From contig NZ_JAICZW010000012.1 in the NCBI RefSeq assembly GCF_029057325.1, positions 1 through 59,448 on the forward strand: a stretch of 59,448 bases of DNA, in the 5' to 3' direction. A model generated the notes under the pieces. It was not told the origin of the DNA, did no database searches, and was given only the letters and a program-made list of their open reading frames with translations. Position numbers and translations under genes: made by a program. This document shows positions 41,921-51,916 of the stretch, piece by piece. The stretch comes from Bacteroides sp. Its GTDB lineage: Bacteria; Bacteroidota; Bacteroidia; Bacteroidales; Bacteroidaceae. Position 1 is the stretch's first letter; each line of letters starts with the position of its first letter.

Positions 41921-42832
41921 TTAGAACAATTTGGCAGGATATTCGCCGGCATCCACCAAAGCCTGAATCTTATCGACTACGCTCTGGCGGTCTTCGGGAT
42001 AAGTCACACCGAACCACTTGCTGGTGGTATCAAGCACCTCGCAAGTTGCCGTTCCGTCGTTAATCAGCTTGTCCACCATCAACGGGATGAAGAACTCGCT
42101 CTTCAGGTTCTCCATGTTCTTCGGGTCGCTGAGGAAGCTCTTGAAGAACTCCTTGCTGTAAGCGAAGTAGTCGGGAGTGAAGCCCCAGAAGTTCATGCTG
42201 ACCGGAGTGGTCTCAGGCGTGGGCGCCCATTCGCCGTTGTCGTCGATGTACTTCACTTCGCCGTCCATGCGCTGGATTTTAGTACGCTCTACCACGGAAG
42301 TCAGCAGATGGTTGGCATCCGTTCCGCAAAGACCGCGGGAAACCGTACCGCTCTCGCTCAGCGTGTTGCCGATGCGGAAGCCCACCATGGAATATACGTT
42401 TTCGGAACCTTCGGGGAGGTTGGCAAGGAACTTGCCCATCACCTGGAAGGAGTCGCGGCCGTAGAAGTCGTCGCAGTTGATTACGGCAAACGGCTCCTTG
42501 ATGACATCGGCACCCATCATCACTGCATGGTTGGTTCCCCAAGGTTTGGTACGTCCTTCCGGGCAAGTGAAGCCTTCGGGCAGGTTGTCAAGAGCCTGGA
42601 ACACCAGTTCGCACGGGATGTGACCTTCATATTTAGAGATGATTTTATCGCGGAAGTCCTGCTCGAAATCCTTGCGAATCACAAAAACGAGCTTGCCAAA
42701 GCCTGCCTTGATGGCATCATAGATAGAATAATCCATGATTGTCTCGCCATTCGGACCCAGTCCGTCCAACTGTTTCAAGCCACCATAACGGCTGCCCATG
42801 CCGGCTGCCAATAAGAATAATGTAGGTTTCAT
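41921..42832 (-). CDS. Sugar-phosphate nucleotidyltransferase-like protein
   Basis: 303 residues. The N-terminus TLFLLAAGMGSRYGGLKQLD is the nucleotide-binding signature of NTP transferases, with a following Lys (LKQLDGLGPNGETIMDYSI). VINCDDFYGRDSF near residue 115 holds the metal-binding Asp pair. The protein would join NTP to a sugar phosphate or similar substrate for envelope or nucleotide-sugar synthesis. The G-x-G-x-R motif is a variant of the canonical GxGTR, as in a Bacteroidetes subfamily often annotated simply as nucleotidyltransferase. The substrate is unknown. It is monocistronic, with its own -7 box and terminator. Confidence 0.85.
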   Translation of the reverse strand: MKPTLFLLAAGMGSRYGGLKQLDGLGPNGETIMDYSIYDAIKAGFGKLVFVIRKDFEQDFRDKIISKYEGHIPCELVFQALDNLPEGFTCPEGRTKPWGTNHAVMMGADVIKEPFAVINCDDFYGRDSFQVMGKFLANLPEGSENVYSMVGFRIGNTLSESGTVSRGLCGTDANHLLTSVVERTKIQRMDGEVKYIDDNGEWAPTPETTPVSMNFWGFTPDYFAYSKEFFKSFLSDPKNMENLKSEFFIPLMVDKLINDGTATCEVLDTTSKWFGVTYPEDRQSVVDKIQALVDAGEYPAKLF

Positions 42833-42879
42833 ATCTGTTATTTTTTAAAAGGTTAGTGTATCCGGATTGATTACGATTG

Positions 42880-42887
42880 CAAATGTA
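42880..42887 (-). promoter_or_regulatory. Nucleotidyltransferase promoter -7 box
   Basis: Minus-strand TACATTTG, matching TAnnTTTG, 47 bases before the start codon at 42832. Confidence 0.55.
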
Positions 42888-42956
42888 CTAAAATTTATTA
42901 CTGAAAAGGGATATTTTCAATGCATAATTTAGCACTAACCAATTAAAAAACCACAT

Positions 42957-45314
42957 TTAGAAAGGATAACCGATGGCAAAATGCAGCGCCATGCCGTCTT
43001 TGAACTTAGGAATGTTGTAATAGCCGGACTTTCCGGTATCGTACGGATTGTGCAGGCCGATACCCAAATCCAAACGGAACACCAGAAAATCCATGTCATA
43101 ACGCAGGCCGACACCGGTGCCCAACGCTATCTGCTTCGGGAAATTCTTCAGCGTAAACTCTCCGTTCGGACGGCTTTCGTCCTTGCGCATCAGCCACACA
43201 TTGCCGGCATCCAAGAACACCGCCCCATGCAAGTCGGCAATCATGCGGAAACGATACTCCACGTTTGCCTCCATGCGGATATCGCCGACGTGGTTGATAT
43301 AGGTGTATTTCCGTTCCTTCTCAGGAGGATATCCGCCGGGACCGATACTGCGCGCTGAGAAGGCACGCACGCTGTTGGCACCACCGATATAGAACTGCTC
43401 CGTATAGGGAGCGGTCGTGGCATTGCCGTAGGACCAGATGACACCGCCTGCAATGCGCGAAGCGATTAACTGGTTCTTGTCTATCCGATAATGGTAACGG
43501 AACTCGGAATTCAGCTTCAGGAACTGGGCGAACGGTACGCCGAACAGTTTCTTCCCCTCCTTATTGAAGTTTTGCCCGAAGATGCCATAAATGGCGGAAG
43601 TGACATTGCCCGCCGAAGCCACGGTAGTCTGCCACCAGACAGGGTTCCGCTTTCCGCGTACGGCAGCATTGTCGTAGGTATAGGTATATTCCATCGCAGG
43701 GATGAACTGGTCGCGAAGGCTGACGTAGAGCGCCGGGTTCTGTTCCTGTAACTCCTTGAAAGCCTCCGTAGGATGTCGCAGCACGTTGAAGGTCAGCCGG
43801 AAAGGCGTGAAGCTGTGCTTACCGGTCAGCTTAGGCTGGAAGTCATACGTCACATTGCCGCCAAAAGCCAACAACCTGTAGTATTTGGCACGGTTCATCT
43901 GGTCGGCATAGAGCCGGAAAGTGGTCGTAGCGGGAAAGTCGTACTCACGGTCGCCCATCCGGGGAAAAACCACCCGGGGGAAGACAAGCGATGTCGAAAG
44001 GCCCAACTCATAGCTGTTCATCAAAGAGGAACTTCCCTTACCCGTCTGCCATTCGTACGAGCCGTTCAGCTTCACGTTCCAACTTTCGCCGCCACCAAAG
44101 ACATTGTTCTTCGTGAGCGTAAAGGTGGCACCCGGTCCCGTCTGGTTATTGCTCTTCATGGTGACGTCGAAATCGAACTCCGCATCGTAAGGTTTATCGA
44201 AGGCAGCGATAATATTCAGGTCCAGCGTATCGGAGACAAATGCCGTATCACGCGGCACATATTGCATCTCGGCATAACGGAAGATGCCCACATTGGCCAA
44301 ACGTTCTTGCACACGGGTCTGGCGATAGAAGCTATATCGGTTCTGCATGGACTGCCGGCGCACAATGCCCGCACTGTCCTGAATCTGCTGTTTGCGGCGA
44401 TATCCCTGATAGTTCAGCCAACGGTAAAGCATATTGGGACGTACCCGCAACTTGTCGTGATAATGGATGGACAAATCCTTGTAGCCGATGCTGTCATTGG
44501 GAGTCTCTCCTCGCTTGCCTAGCAGATAGACGGAACGTTTGCCCACATAGAAAGGCTTCTCCGCCACCTTCGGCATGCCGGGCACGGGTGTCATGCGCAT
44601 CTGCACATGCCCGCCCGGAACCATCGTCGTGTCCGCCTGATACGTCAGATAGTCGGGACGGAAATAGTAACAGCCGACGTTGCGCAGCAAGGTACTGATG
44701 CGGGTGCGCTCCCCGTCCAAGTCGGCCACATTGAACTGCTCGCCCGGACTGATGAGCGAACGGCGGCGTCCCAGCTCCATGATACGGGTCGTGTGCGGGT
44801 CGAACCCCACGTATGCCACCGTATCGATGAAATAAGGATTGCGCATATCCACCGTATATTGCAGCTTTGCCTTCAGTGAATCTTTCGGATCGATAAAGGT
44901 CTGATAGCTGACCGTTCCGTTGAAGTAGCCGTAGTCGCGCAGCAAATTGGTGGCGGCTTTCTGCCGGATGCCGGGATTCACGGTGGACATCAGCACCGGA
45001 TTGGCTCCGAACTTATTGAAAATCCATCTGCCGATTCCCTTTTCATACTTCTGGAATCCATTGTAAATCCACAATCCGAAAGGCAGCGGTGTACGCATCG
45101 TAGAACTTCCCAGGAAGGAGTTGTTCGGTGCAGTAGCCAACGCCGCTTCCACCTCCTCCATGGCAATCTCGCCCACAGCCGTCTCACTGCGGTTCAGCAC
45201 AATCATCGGTTTCTGTCCGGTATAGAGTATCTCCCCTTCGGGCAGATGCTTGGTCGTGGAACAGCCGGTCCAGAGCAACATAGCCATTATGGCATATAGT
45301 AAGATTCGTTTCAT
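42957..45314 (-). CDS. BamA/TamA-family outer-membrane lipoprotein (TamL-like)
   Basis: 785 residues. The signal ends in LLWTGC, so the N-terminus is lipidated, the mark of the Bacteroidetes TamL form rather than TamA. POTRA-like periplasmic domains occupy roughly residues 25-380 (for example YVGFDPHTTRIMELG, RERLANVGIFRYAEM). The C-terminal ~400 residues are a 16-strand Omp85 barrel with the typical final strands FRLDLGIGLHNPY and ALHFAIGYPF (terminal Phe). The RGF-type lid motif is represented by the SVRAFSARSIGPGGY block. It lies 9 bases after tamB in the same operon. Confidence 0.92.
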   Translation of the reverse strand: MKRILLYAIMAMLLWTGCSTTKHLPEGEILYTGQKPMIVLNRSETAVGEIAMEEVEAALATAPNNSFLGSSTMRTPLPFGLWIYNGFQKYEKGIGRWIFNKFGANPVLMSTVNPGIRQKAATNLLRDYGYFNGTVSYQTFIDPKDSLKAKLQYTVDMRNPYFIDTVAYVGFDPHTTRIMELGRRRSLISPGEQFNVADLDGERTRISTLLRNVGCYYFRPDYLTYQADTTMVPGGHVQMRMTPVPGMPKVAEKPFYVGKRSVYLLGKRGETPNDSIGYKDLSIHYHDKLRVRPNMLYRWLNYQGYRRKQQIQDSAGIVRRQSMQNRYSFYRQTRVQERLANVGIFRYAEMQYVPRDTAFVSDTLDLNIIAAFDKPYDAEFDFDVTMKSNNQTGPGATFTLTKNNVFGGGESWNVKLNGSYEWQTGKGSSSLMNSYELGLSTSLVFPRVVFPRMGDREYDFPATTTFRLYADQMNRAKYYRLLAFGGNVTYDFQPKLTGKHSFTPFRLTFNVLRHPTEAFKELQEQNPALYVSLRDQFIPAMEYTYTYDNAAVRGKRNPVWWQTTVASAGNVTSAIYGIFGQNFNKEGKKLFGVPFAQFLKLNSEFRYHYRIDKNQLIASRIAGGVIWSYGNATTAPYTEQFYIGGANSVRAFSARSIGPGGYPPEKERKYTYINHVGDIRMEANVEYRFRMIADLHGAVFLDAGNVWLMRKDESRPNGEFTLKNFPKQIALGTGVGLRYDMDFLVFRLDLGIGLHNPYDTGKSGYYNIPKFKDGMALHFAIGYPF

Positions 45315-45323
45315 TGTTTCCGG

Positions 45324-48300
45324 TTATTTTTTCTTCTTGAAAATAAACAGCTCGCTCAATTTATCCATCTTGCGGCGAAGCACCAGACCGACACCGGTCT
45401 CCGTGATTTCACCATCGAGCACACTCTCGTAATTCTTGTTGTGGAACACACGTATATAGCGGGTGCCCGACGTATCGAGCCGGTACTCCAACGAGATGTT
45501 GTCGATGAACGACTCCGCATTGTTCGTGGCATTGGAACCAGTGGACACTTTGCCGCCGATGATTATCTGCACACGGTCGTTGAAGAAGCGTTGCGAATAG
45601 CGGAAGCTGAAATCCTTTTGCGTGTCGCCCGTCTCGGCAGAAGTGTGGTCCTCAATCCCCACACTGATATTGGCACCTTTGATGCCTCCGGCCAACGAGT
45701 TTATCTGGCTCTGGAGCACGCTGTTCAGAGCGGTACCCATTGACAGGCCGCCGCCCTTGGCACCGCTGTTCAGGTAGATGCCCGTGGCCAGCATCGCAAT
45801 CGCCTGCTTGCTGCGCTCTTCCGCTCCCATTGCCTGCAATTCGTTCTCGATGGTGGCATCTTCGGGGGCGGCGATATCGAAGATAAGCTCCAGTGCCTCC
45901 AACCGGTTCTTGATGGCAATGGATACATCGAAATTCACCATGCGCGAGCCGTCTCCGGTTTCATCGGCCACAGACGCACGCATGCGCTCTGTAGCTTTCA
46001 GGTTCAAGGTGGGGTTCATGGCATTTCCCCGCCAATCCACATAGCTGCCCGGATTGAACTGGAACTCTTTCAGCGGAATAATGGGCAACGAGTATTTCAT
46101 CACACCGCCCGACAGCGTATAACGTCCGGTCAGGGTGAGATCACCTTGCGGAGTATATTGCATATTCAGGTCTCCACCGCCCTCCAGCTCAATGTATTTG
46201 CTGCGGTCGGTGCTCAAGTCGGCACGCAGACGCACCGCATCGTCTATATGGACGGACATATACATCTCCATCCCCCCCAAAGACATGGCCGGCACCTCCT
46301 CCGTTGCTACGGAAGCGGTATCGGTGAACGAAGTGAAAGTCACCAACCCGTCCAAACGGTCTTCCACCGTCAGCGGAGAGTCGGTCAATACATACGTAGC
46401 GTTTGTATTGCCCAGCAGATTCATGCTTCCTCGCATGGTCAGGCCGTCGAGCGGTCCCTTGACGGTGGCCCGCAAATCGACAAAGACCTTACCATAAATC
46501 AGACTTTCGCGCGTGCGGGGAGCATCCAGCAACGTATAATTCTCGGCCAGCAGGCTCAGGTTTGCGGTAGGCCGTTCCATATTCCGGAAATCCACAGCGC
46601 CATCAATGGTAAATGGATTCTTGCTGGTGGTATAAATGGCGAACTTATTGAACAGCAATCGGTTGTCCTTTATCTGAATAGGACGATGGTCGAACCAATA
46701 GCGTGCTCCCGCCTGACGGGCATAGACGGAAACGCTGTCCAACACAACATCCCCATTCACTTGCGGTTTCTCCAACGCACCGTCAATAAGCAGCTCACCA
46801 TCCACATCACCAGAAAAAGCCACCATCCGGTCGGGAATAAAAGCGTTGCTTATCTTCAAGGGGAAATGCTCGAAGCGGGTTGTGACCTCCAGTGAGTCCT
46901 TTCCGTTCGTTTGGGTCAGGATGCCGTCGGCAGTCATCACTTCCTGATTGTCGTATGTGAAGTAGGTATTCAGATAGTGCTGGTTCTTGTCGCCGGGCAA
47001 CCAGGTGGCGCCCATGCCTATATCACCCACCGGCTGCCGCTCATAGGTAAGCTTCTCAATACCCGCCTCTGCGGAGACTTGCAAGGAAGTAGCCGTCTGC
47101 ACGTAGTTGGCCTCGAGCGAGAAGAGGCCGGACAATCTCGGCATATAGGGAATGACATCCGTCAACTCGTCCAACCGCATACGAAGCAACTCGATGTTGA
47201 TGTTTTGCAAGGAAACCGTGTCTTGCGGATTGGATTGCACGCGGAAACAGAGTCCGTCGTCGCTGTCCATATCCACATTGGCATAGACACGCATGTTCTT
47301 ATGCAGATAGATCCAATTGCAATTGTCTTCAAAATGAAACTTGCGGAAGGCTATAATCGGTTCGGCAGGAGTCAGGTTCAACAATACGCCGTTCCCCTTG
47401 CCATGTCCCTCGACCAGCGGACGGGCGTTAATGCCGAACAGCACACCGGTCCGTCCCTTCCCGTCCACATAACTTGCGGTCAGTTCGGCGTCCTCGTTAC
47501 GTATCTCGCCCGTCAGCGCACTGCGGAACACAAACTGCGGATTCTTAGGTCCGTTGATCACCCCGCCCTGCAACTGCATGCGCGTCGTGTCCTGTTTCAC
47601 CGTGAAGAAAATGGTATCGAGCTGCAAGGAGTCCATGCGCAGGCCGTGAACGGCGGTCCGTCCGTTGATGCCCACCTCCGGCGTAAAACCGAAACTGAGC
47701 CGGAAGTCCTCGTATGCAATCCCCTTTGTCGCCAGAAAGTAGCCCACCGGATTTTCATGCCCTGCCATCAGGTGCATGCCTGCCGAAGGCAATATCCGGC
47801 GCAGGGCGGCGTGGTCCAGATGCCGCTCCTCCAGCTGCTTCGTCAGAACAGCGACAAACTTGTCCGACTGCTCCATCAGCTTCTTCAGGGTGCTACGCGC
47901 CCGGAAGCGCAGGTTCAGGTCGCCGGCATCCATCCTCATTTTAATGGAGTCGTGACGTGCCTCCGCTGCCAGCGTGAAGGCAAAGGGATGCTTCAAAGGT
48001 CGGGGCGCAGCTCCCAGCCGATAGAGGTTCACCTCCTCCACATTCAAGTCCAACGCACCGTCCAGATAGGTGCGGTCGAGCCGCAAATCGGCACCTCCAC
48101 GCATCTTCAGCAACATATTGTCGCTGGAAAGGCGGACACGGGCTACCGAAGCTTGAAGCCCCGCATCCAATTTCACCCCCGAGATATCCCAGTGCTTGTA
48201 TTGCAATTGCTCCAACGAGGCTTTCAGGGCGGCAACGCTCTTGTGCGAGGTCACATCCACGCCACGTCCCTTGGCAGACACCTTGGCGGTGAGCGTATAG

Positions 48301-49844
48301 ATAGAGTCTTGAGGCAGGAAGTGATGCAACTGCAAGTCCTTGACATCCAAAGCGGCACGATAGGCTTCGGTAGCGAGGTTGTAGGCGGCGTCCAGATTCA
48401 AAGTGCCCTCCTGCTCTTGCAGTTGCAAGGTGGCGGTGCACTGCGGACCGTCCACACCGATGCGGGCGGCCAGGCGTATGCTGTCCGGCACGACGACCGA
48501 ACCGCCAGGAGCCATGTCCGCAAGTCCGGTCAGAAAGTTCAGGTTCTGGGTACGCATCTCAAAGTCCATGCTTCCACTGCGCCTCACGCTGTCCTCCAGG
48601 TTCCAGAACTCACCGCCTCCGGTCAGCGAGAAGGCCCCCGGCAAATCTACCGCAAAGCGGGAAATCTGCATCTGCTTCAGGTTGCCTTCCGTTCCTGCCT
48701 GAATCGTCAGCGGACGGAAGGGATAGGCATCCTTAAAGGTCTGGGGAAGTTCACCGGCCAGCAGCAACACATCCTGCTTGCCGATGCGGGCATTGAAGCG
48801 GGCACTCAGGCGCCCGCTAGTGGGTATATGAATCAAGTCCCAGTAGGTCTGCGCCGTGAGGCTCATCTCGCTGTGGGGGGTCAGCAGCCTCAAGGAAGGA
48901 ATGCGGATAAGTGTGGAATCGGCAAACAGATGTCCGGTCAAGGAGGTGACACTCAAGCCGGAACGCTCGTTCATAGAGAACTCACGGACCACGGCGTTCA
49001 TCTCCCTGCCACGATAGTAAACGGAATCTATGCCTACACGGATGTCCCGAAAAGCGATATGCGAAGGATCGAAACCTGCGGCAACCGTATCAGGCCGTAC
49101 GCCCGCATCGTAGCAGAAAGAGGTCCCGCTCAGCAAGAATTTCGTCCAACCGTATGCCTGGTTCTTCAAATCGACGGCGGCATCGGCTATCTCGGCATCT
49201 CCCACCCGGGCTTCCAGACTCATGGAATCCAAAGGCATCTGCAAATCCACCGACACGTTCTTCAGCTTCAAGGCATGAAGCGCCACTTTCCAGTTCAATG
49301 CCACGGCGGCAGTATCCGCGGGGGTATCGGTCGTATCGGCAAGCAGCACTTGCACACGAGTGTCGCTCAATTCGACATTATTAATCACAGCATCCTCCTG
49401 CGTAAGGTCTATGCCATGACTTTCGAGGAAGAAACGCCCCAGCACCCCCTTGACCTGCATCCCCTCTATCAGGTTGGACGAGTTGACGGCCACCTGTTTC
49501 AGGGTGATGTCGTCCACCTCCACCTTCCCTCTGAACAAGGGACGTGCCTGAACGCGCACGTTCAGGCTTTCGAGGTTCAGCAACGTATCGGGACGTTGCA
49601 CGCCGGCGGTGCTGTCGACGGGCTGTACCACCAACACGCCGCGGACCAGCAGGTTCAGGGGAAAGCGAAGGTCAATCCGCTCCACAGATATATCCATACC
49701 CGTCACATCCGAGGCGATTGCCGTGGCCTGCTTCCGTATCAGGTTCTGCACGGGCGGCACGTAGAGCAACACCATCAGGATGAAAAACAGTATTACAGGA
49801 GTAAGCAGCACCCAGAGTGCTATTCTCAGCCATTTTCTTCTCAT
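45324..49844 (-). CDS. tamB: Translocation/assembly module TamB
   Basis: 1506 residues, a normal size for this family. One N-terminal membrane anchor (about 7-29) is followed by a very long beta-taco periplasmic region made of repeating amphipathic strands, and the C-terminal DUF490/TamB domain (about 1150-1480) with SYVDWRGNAMNPTLNLKATERMRA and EDATIENELQAMGAEERSKQAIAMLATGIYL. TamB spans the periplasm and assists lipid transport and outer-membrane protein assembly, with its TamA/TamL partner encoded just downstream. A 1001-residue ORF on the opposite strand is only a shadow. Confidence 0.95.
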   Translation of the reverse strand: MRRKWLRIALWVLLTPVILFFILMVLLYVPPVQNLIRKQATAIASDVTGMDISVERIDLRFPLNLLVRGVLVVQPVDSTAGVQRPDTLLNLESLNVRVQARPLFRGKVEVDDITLKQVAVNSSNLIEGMQVKGVLGRFFLESHGIDLTQEDAVINNVELSDTRVQVLLADTTDTPADTAAVALNWKVALHALKLKNVSVDLQMPLDSMSLEARVGDAEIADAAVDLKNQAYGWTKFLLSGTSFCYDAGVRPDTVAAGFDPSHIAFRDIRVGIDSVYYRGREMNAVVREFSMNERSGLSVTSLTGHLFADSTLIRIPSLRLLTPHSEMSLTAQTYWDLIHIPTSGRLSARFNARIGKQDVLLLAGELPQTFKDAYPFRPLTIQAGTEGNLKQMQISRFAVDLPGAFSLTGGGEFWNLEDSVRRSGSMDFEMRTQNLNFLTGLADMAPGGSVVVPDSIRLAARIGVDGPQCTATLQLQEQEGTLNLDAAYNLATEAYRAALDVKDLQLHHFLPQDSIYTLTAKVSAKGRGVDVTSHKSVAALKASLEQLQYKHWDISGVKLDAGLQASVARVRLSSDNMLLKMRGGADLRLDRTYLDGALDLNVEEVNLYRLGAAPRPLKHPFAFTLAAEARHDSIKMRMDAGDLNLRFRARSTLKKLMEQSDKFVAVLTKQLEERHLDHAALRRILPSAGMHLMAGHENPVGYFLATKGIAYEDFRLSFGFTPEVGINGRTAVHGLRMDSLQLDTIFFTVKQDTTRMQLQGGVINGPKNPQFVFRSALTGEIRNEDAELTASYVDGKGRTGVLFGINARPLVEGHGKGNGVLLNLTPAEPIIAFRKFHFEDNCNWIYLHKNMRVYANVDMDSDDGLCFRVQSNPQDTVSLQNINIELLRMRLDELTDVIPYMPRLSGLFSLEANYVQTATSLQVSAEAGIEKLTYERQPVGDIGMGATWLPGDKNQHYLNTYFTYDNQEVMTADGILTQTNGKDSLEVTTRFEHFPLKISNAFIPDRMVAFSGDVDGELLIDGALEKPQVNGDVVLDSVSVYARQAGARYWFDHRPIQIKDNRLLFNKFAIYTTSKNPFTIDGAVDFRNMERPTANLSLLAENYTLLDAPRTRESLIYGKVFVDLRATVKGPLDGLTMRGSMNLLGNTNATYVLTDSPLTVEDRLDGLVTFTSFTDTASVATEEVPAMSLGGMEMYMSVHIDDAVRLRADLSTDRSKYIELEGGGDLNMQYTPQGDLTLTGRYTLSGGVMKYSLPIIPLKEFQFNPGSYVDWRGNAMNPTLNLKATERMRASVADETGDGSRMVNFDVSIAIKNRLEALELIFDIAAPEDATIENELQAMGAEERSKQAIAMLATGIYLNSGAKGGGLSMGTALNSVLQSQINSLAGGIKGANISVGIEDHTSAETGDTQKDFSFRYSQRFFNDRVQIIIGGKVSTGSNATNNAESFIDNISLEYRLDTSGTRYIRVFHNKNYESVLDGEITETGVGLVLRRKMDKLSELFIFKKKK

Positions 49845-50028
49845 CGGATTGTTAATCTTTCATCACGTTTAAAAGGTAGTACAAAGGAAACAATTAATTT
49901 CGACATTTGGTTCTAATGAAGAGGAAAATCACAAGGGTGGTGGCAAAGTTACGGTTCTGAAAGCAATTCGATCGCCGTCGCGCACAGATTGACGGCTGAC
50001 AGTTTCTCCAACTTTCCCACGAGGAATT

Positions 50029-50340
50029 AAAATCACAATTATTTACACGCCATATTCCCCTCCAGGAATTTTTATCATCTCCGGCTCTTCTTGTCCGCGT
50101 CTTATCCGGCCCTTACCTGCTCCGTAGTTTCTTCGGACGTTCTTCGGACGTTCTTCGGACATTCTTCGGTCCTAGGGAGTGGAGTTTGTCCGAAGAACGT
50201 CCGAAGCCGAATAGGTCCTGGTAGGGGTGGGATAGGAAGCAGATAGGGGAAACAAGGAAGTGAAGGGAAAAGAGCGTTTTTTCACCGGAACGTGCCGGTC
50301 ACAAAAAAAGGACGAAAAAATATCTTACATTTTAAAAGAA
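50029..50340 (+). repeat. Dispersed repeat family 2, copy B
   Basis: Aligns with 19762-20070. Here the left arm is longer by one unit: TTCTTCGGACG occurs as overlapping copies, so CTTCGGACGTTCTTCGGAC is present at 50131-50149 and 50142-50160, with one complement at 50188-50206. The blocks TCCTAGGGAGTGGAGTTTG and CCTGGTAGGGGTGGGATA are identical in both copies, while the flanks differ by many substitutions. The conserved hairpin and diverged flanks argue for function or mobility of the hairpin core. Confidence 0.85.
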
Positions 50341-50454
50341 CGAAGCAACCGCCTCAATGCCATTTTCACACCTGTGGGCAATGGGGCGATTGGGGGCAGA
50401 ATCAAATGAATCAAAATGAAGTCATAGATATTTCAAAAACAGTCATATAAAAAA

Positions 50455-50485
50455 TTGCAAATGCCGAAACTGATTGTTATATTTG
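50455..50485 (+). promoter_or_regulatory. Promoter of the NVEALA/propeller operon
   Basis: TTG (50455-50457), 20 bases, then TATATTTG (50478-50485): one of the cleanest Bacteroidetes -33/-7 matches in the window. The start codon is 37 bases downstream. Confidence 0.65.
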
Positions 50486-50522
50486 CATATTTCAAAATTG
50501 TTTTCCTTTAAATGCACGAATT

Positions 50523-50777
50523 ATGAAAAGAAAGATCATCCTTATCGCAGCCGTAATTTTTAGTTTTTGTAGTTACATCCAATATCGTGGCGCGAGCATG
50601 AAACAGCTAACAAATCTTCAAATCGCAAACATCGAAGCTCTTGCCAGTGGAGAAGGTGCCACACCCGTCAAAATTCCTTGTAGCGAAAAAGATAAATCTG
50701 AATGCAAATTCCTGATCGAAGACTCTGAAGGGGTTTGGAGGCATCTTATAGTCAAAGATATGGAGCCTAAAAAATAA
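50523..50777 (+). CDS. NVEALA-family small secreted peptide
   Basis: 84 residues. A basic N-terminus and hydrophobic stretch (KRKIILIAAVIFSFCSYIQY) are followed by the family motif, here LQIANIEALASGE (about residues 34-46). The C-terminal part has two Cys (PCSEKDKSECKF) and Trp. Function in the family is unknown. The NxEALAxGE element ends in a small residue pair, like a leader-cleavage site, so a processed C-terminal peptide of about 38 residues is possible. It is followed after 5 bases by a propeller lipoprotein gene, an association common in Bacteroides. Confidence 0.8.
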   Translation: MKRKIILIAAVIFSFCSYIQYRGASMKQLTNLQIANIEALASGEGATPVKIPCSEKDKSECKFLIEDSEGVWRHLIVKDMEPKK

Positions 50778-50782
50778 TCGTT

Positions 50783-51883
50783 ATGAACCGCCTCTTCCTC
50801 CTTCTTTCCACACTCCTGACCGGAATTTTGCTTGTATCATGCAATTACCGGAACAAGACTGATGACACCCCCATTTTCTGCCTTGAAGGAACCGTGATAC
50901 CCGCCGATTCACTTGAAAACAGCCACTTTGTTATTGATGTAAACGCCGATGAAATCATTCTTGAAGCTTCCAAAGAATCATTCTTCGTCGAGACATACCG
51001 ATTGACAACTGATAGCGCCCTCCTCTCTCGTCGTTACGGCAAGCGGGGAACAGGGCCTGAGGAGCTGATAGAGGCACATCGCATATTCTACCACAAGCCT
51101 ACACAGAATATGCTACTCTACAGTGTCAACGACAGGAACGCGCAAATCATCAACCTCGACACCGAAACCATACGTCCTCTCCATGTCTTCAGGCAAAGTA
51201 CAGCCCTGTGGCTTGAACAGGCGGAGTACATAAACGACAGTACACTGATCAGCACTTGTGTCATCCCCAATCCGAAAAGCCGGAAACGGGACTGGTTCAA
51301 GCTCCTGCACCTACCCACCGGAAAACTGACTGACATCGAGGGATTCTGGCCGGAAGACGGATTCGATGAGCCTGTAATGACCAAACAATGGGTTTACAAC
51401 TCCGGGGCACACATCAAGAAGCATCCCCACCGGAACCGCTTTCTGTACGGATGCGGTGACGAGGGATTTTATGCTGAGATCTTTGATCTGGAAGGTAATC
51501 GGGTCGTCAACCGCAAAGTCATACTCGACCAATATCCGTCGTACCGTCCGGGAAAGGACGGTGTCAGTCCCGAAGGAGAACCGGACTCGCAATTAAAGGG
51601 GTTCAAGGTGTCCGTGACATCCCGCCACATCTATATACTCCGCCACAGAGAGACTCACGGCGATTTACGTGCCAAACAACTCCCTGATAAGTTTAAAGGA
51701 CCGGGCAAGAGCGTCAGCTATAGTGAAGAGGTGTTCGTATTTGATTGGGAAGGGCAGTTGTGCCACAAGCTGCATCTGTCTCCTTTCGTTGTCAACATCG
51801 TTGCGACAGAAGATGACAGCACCCTTTACGGCATCACGGAGTCGGAAGCATACGAGCCGCTTATAGTCAAGTACCGGCTCTGA
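50783..51883 (+). CDS. 6-bladed beta-propeller lipoprotein (BF2992/TolB-like)
   Basis: 366 residues. Signal peptide with lipobox LLVSC (Cys20). Propeller signatures are the first-blade YGKRGTGPEELIEAHRIFY, a common opening of Bacteroidales 6-bladed propeller proteins, and later blades with DLEGNRVVNRKVI and VFDWEGQLCHKLHLS. It is probably a surface or periplasmic binding protein. It is co-transcribed with the NVEALA peptide, so it may bind or sense that peptide; this is inference from adjacency only. Confidence 0.8.
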   Translation: MNRLFLLLSTLLTGILLVSCNYRNKTDDTPIFCLEGTVIPADSLENSHFVIDVNADEIILEASKESFFVETYRLTTDSALLSRRYGKRGTGPEELIEAHRIFYHKPTQNMLLYSVNDRNAQIINLDTETIRPLHVFRQSTALWLEQAEYINDSTLISTCVIPNPKSRKRDWFKLLHLPTGKLTDIEGFWPEDGFDEPVMTKQWVYNSGAHIKKHPHRNRFLYGCGDEGFYAEIFDLEGNRVVNRKVILDQYPSYRPGKDGVSPEGEPDSQLKGFKVSVTSRHIYILRHRETHGDLRAKQLPDKFKGPGKSVSYSEEVFVFDWEGQLCHKLHLSPFVVNIVATEDDSTLYGITESEAYEPLIVKYRL

Positions 51884-51916
51884 TATTCCTTAACGCACCG
51901 GTATTTTCGGGCCGCC

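Larger units (their letters stand above)
49845..50522. other. Repeat-containing intergenic region tamB / NVEALA gene
   Basis: 678 bases between divergent genes. About 310 bases are repeat family 2 copy B. The right end holds the NVEALA promoter. No ORF is credible. Confidence 0.7.

Noticed and set aside
41678..42814. 378-residue plus-strand ORF
   Set aside because: Overlaps the DUF3836 gene out of frame and runs antisense through the nucleotidyltransferase gene.
46911..49916. 1001-residue plus-strand ORF
   Set aside because: Exactly antisense to tamB, rich in His/Gln/Arg as expected from a reverse-complement shadow, with no promoter or recognisable domain.
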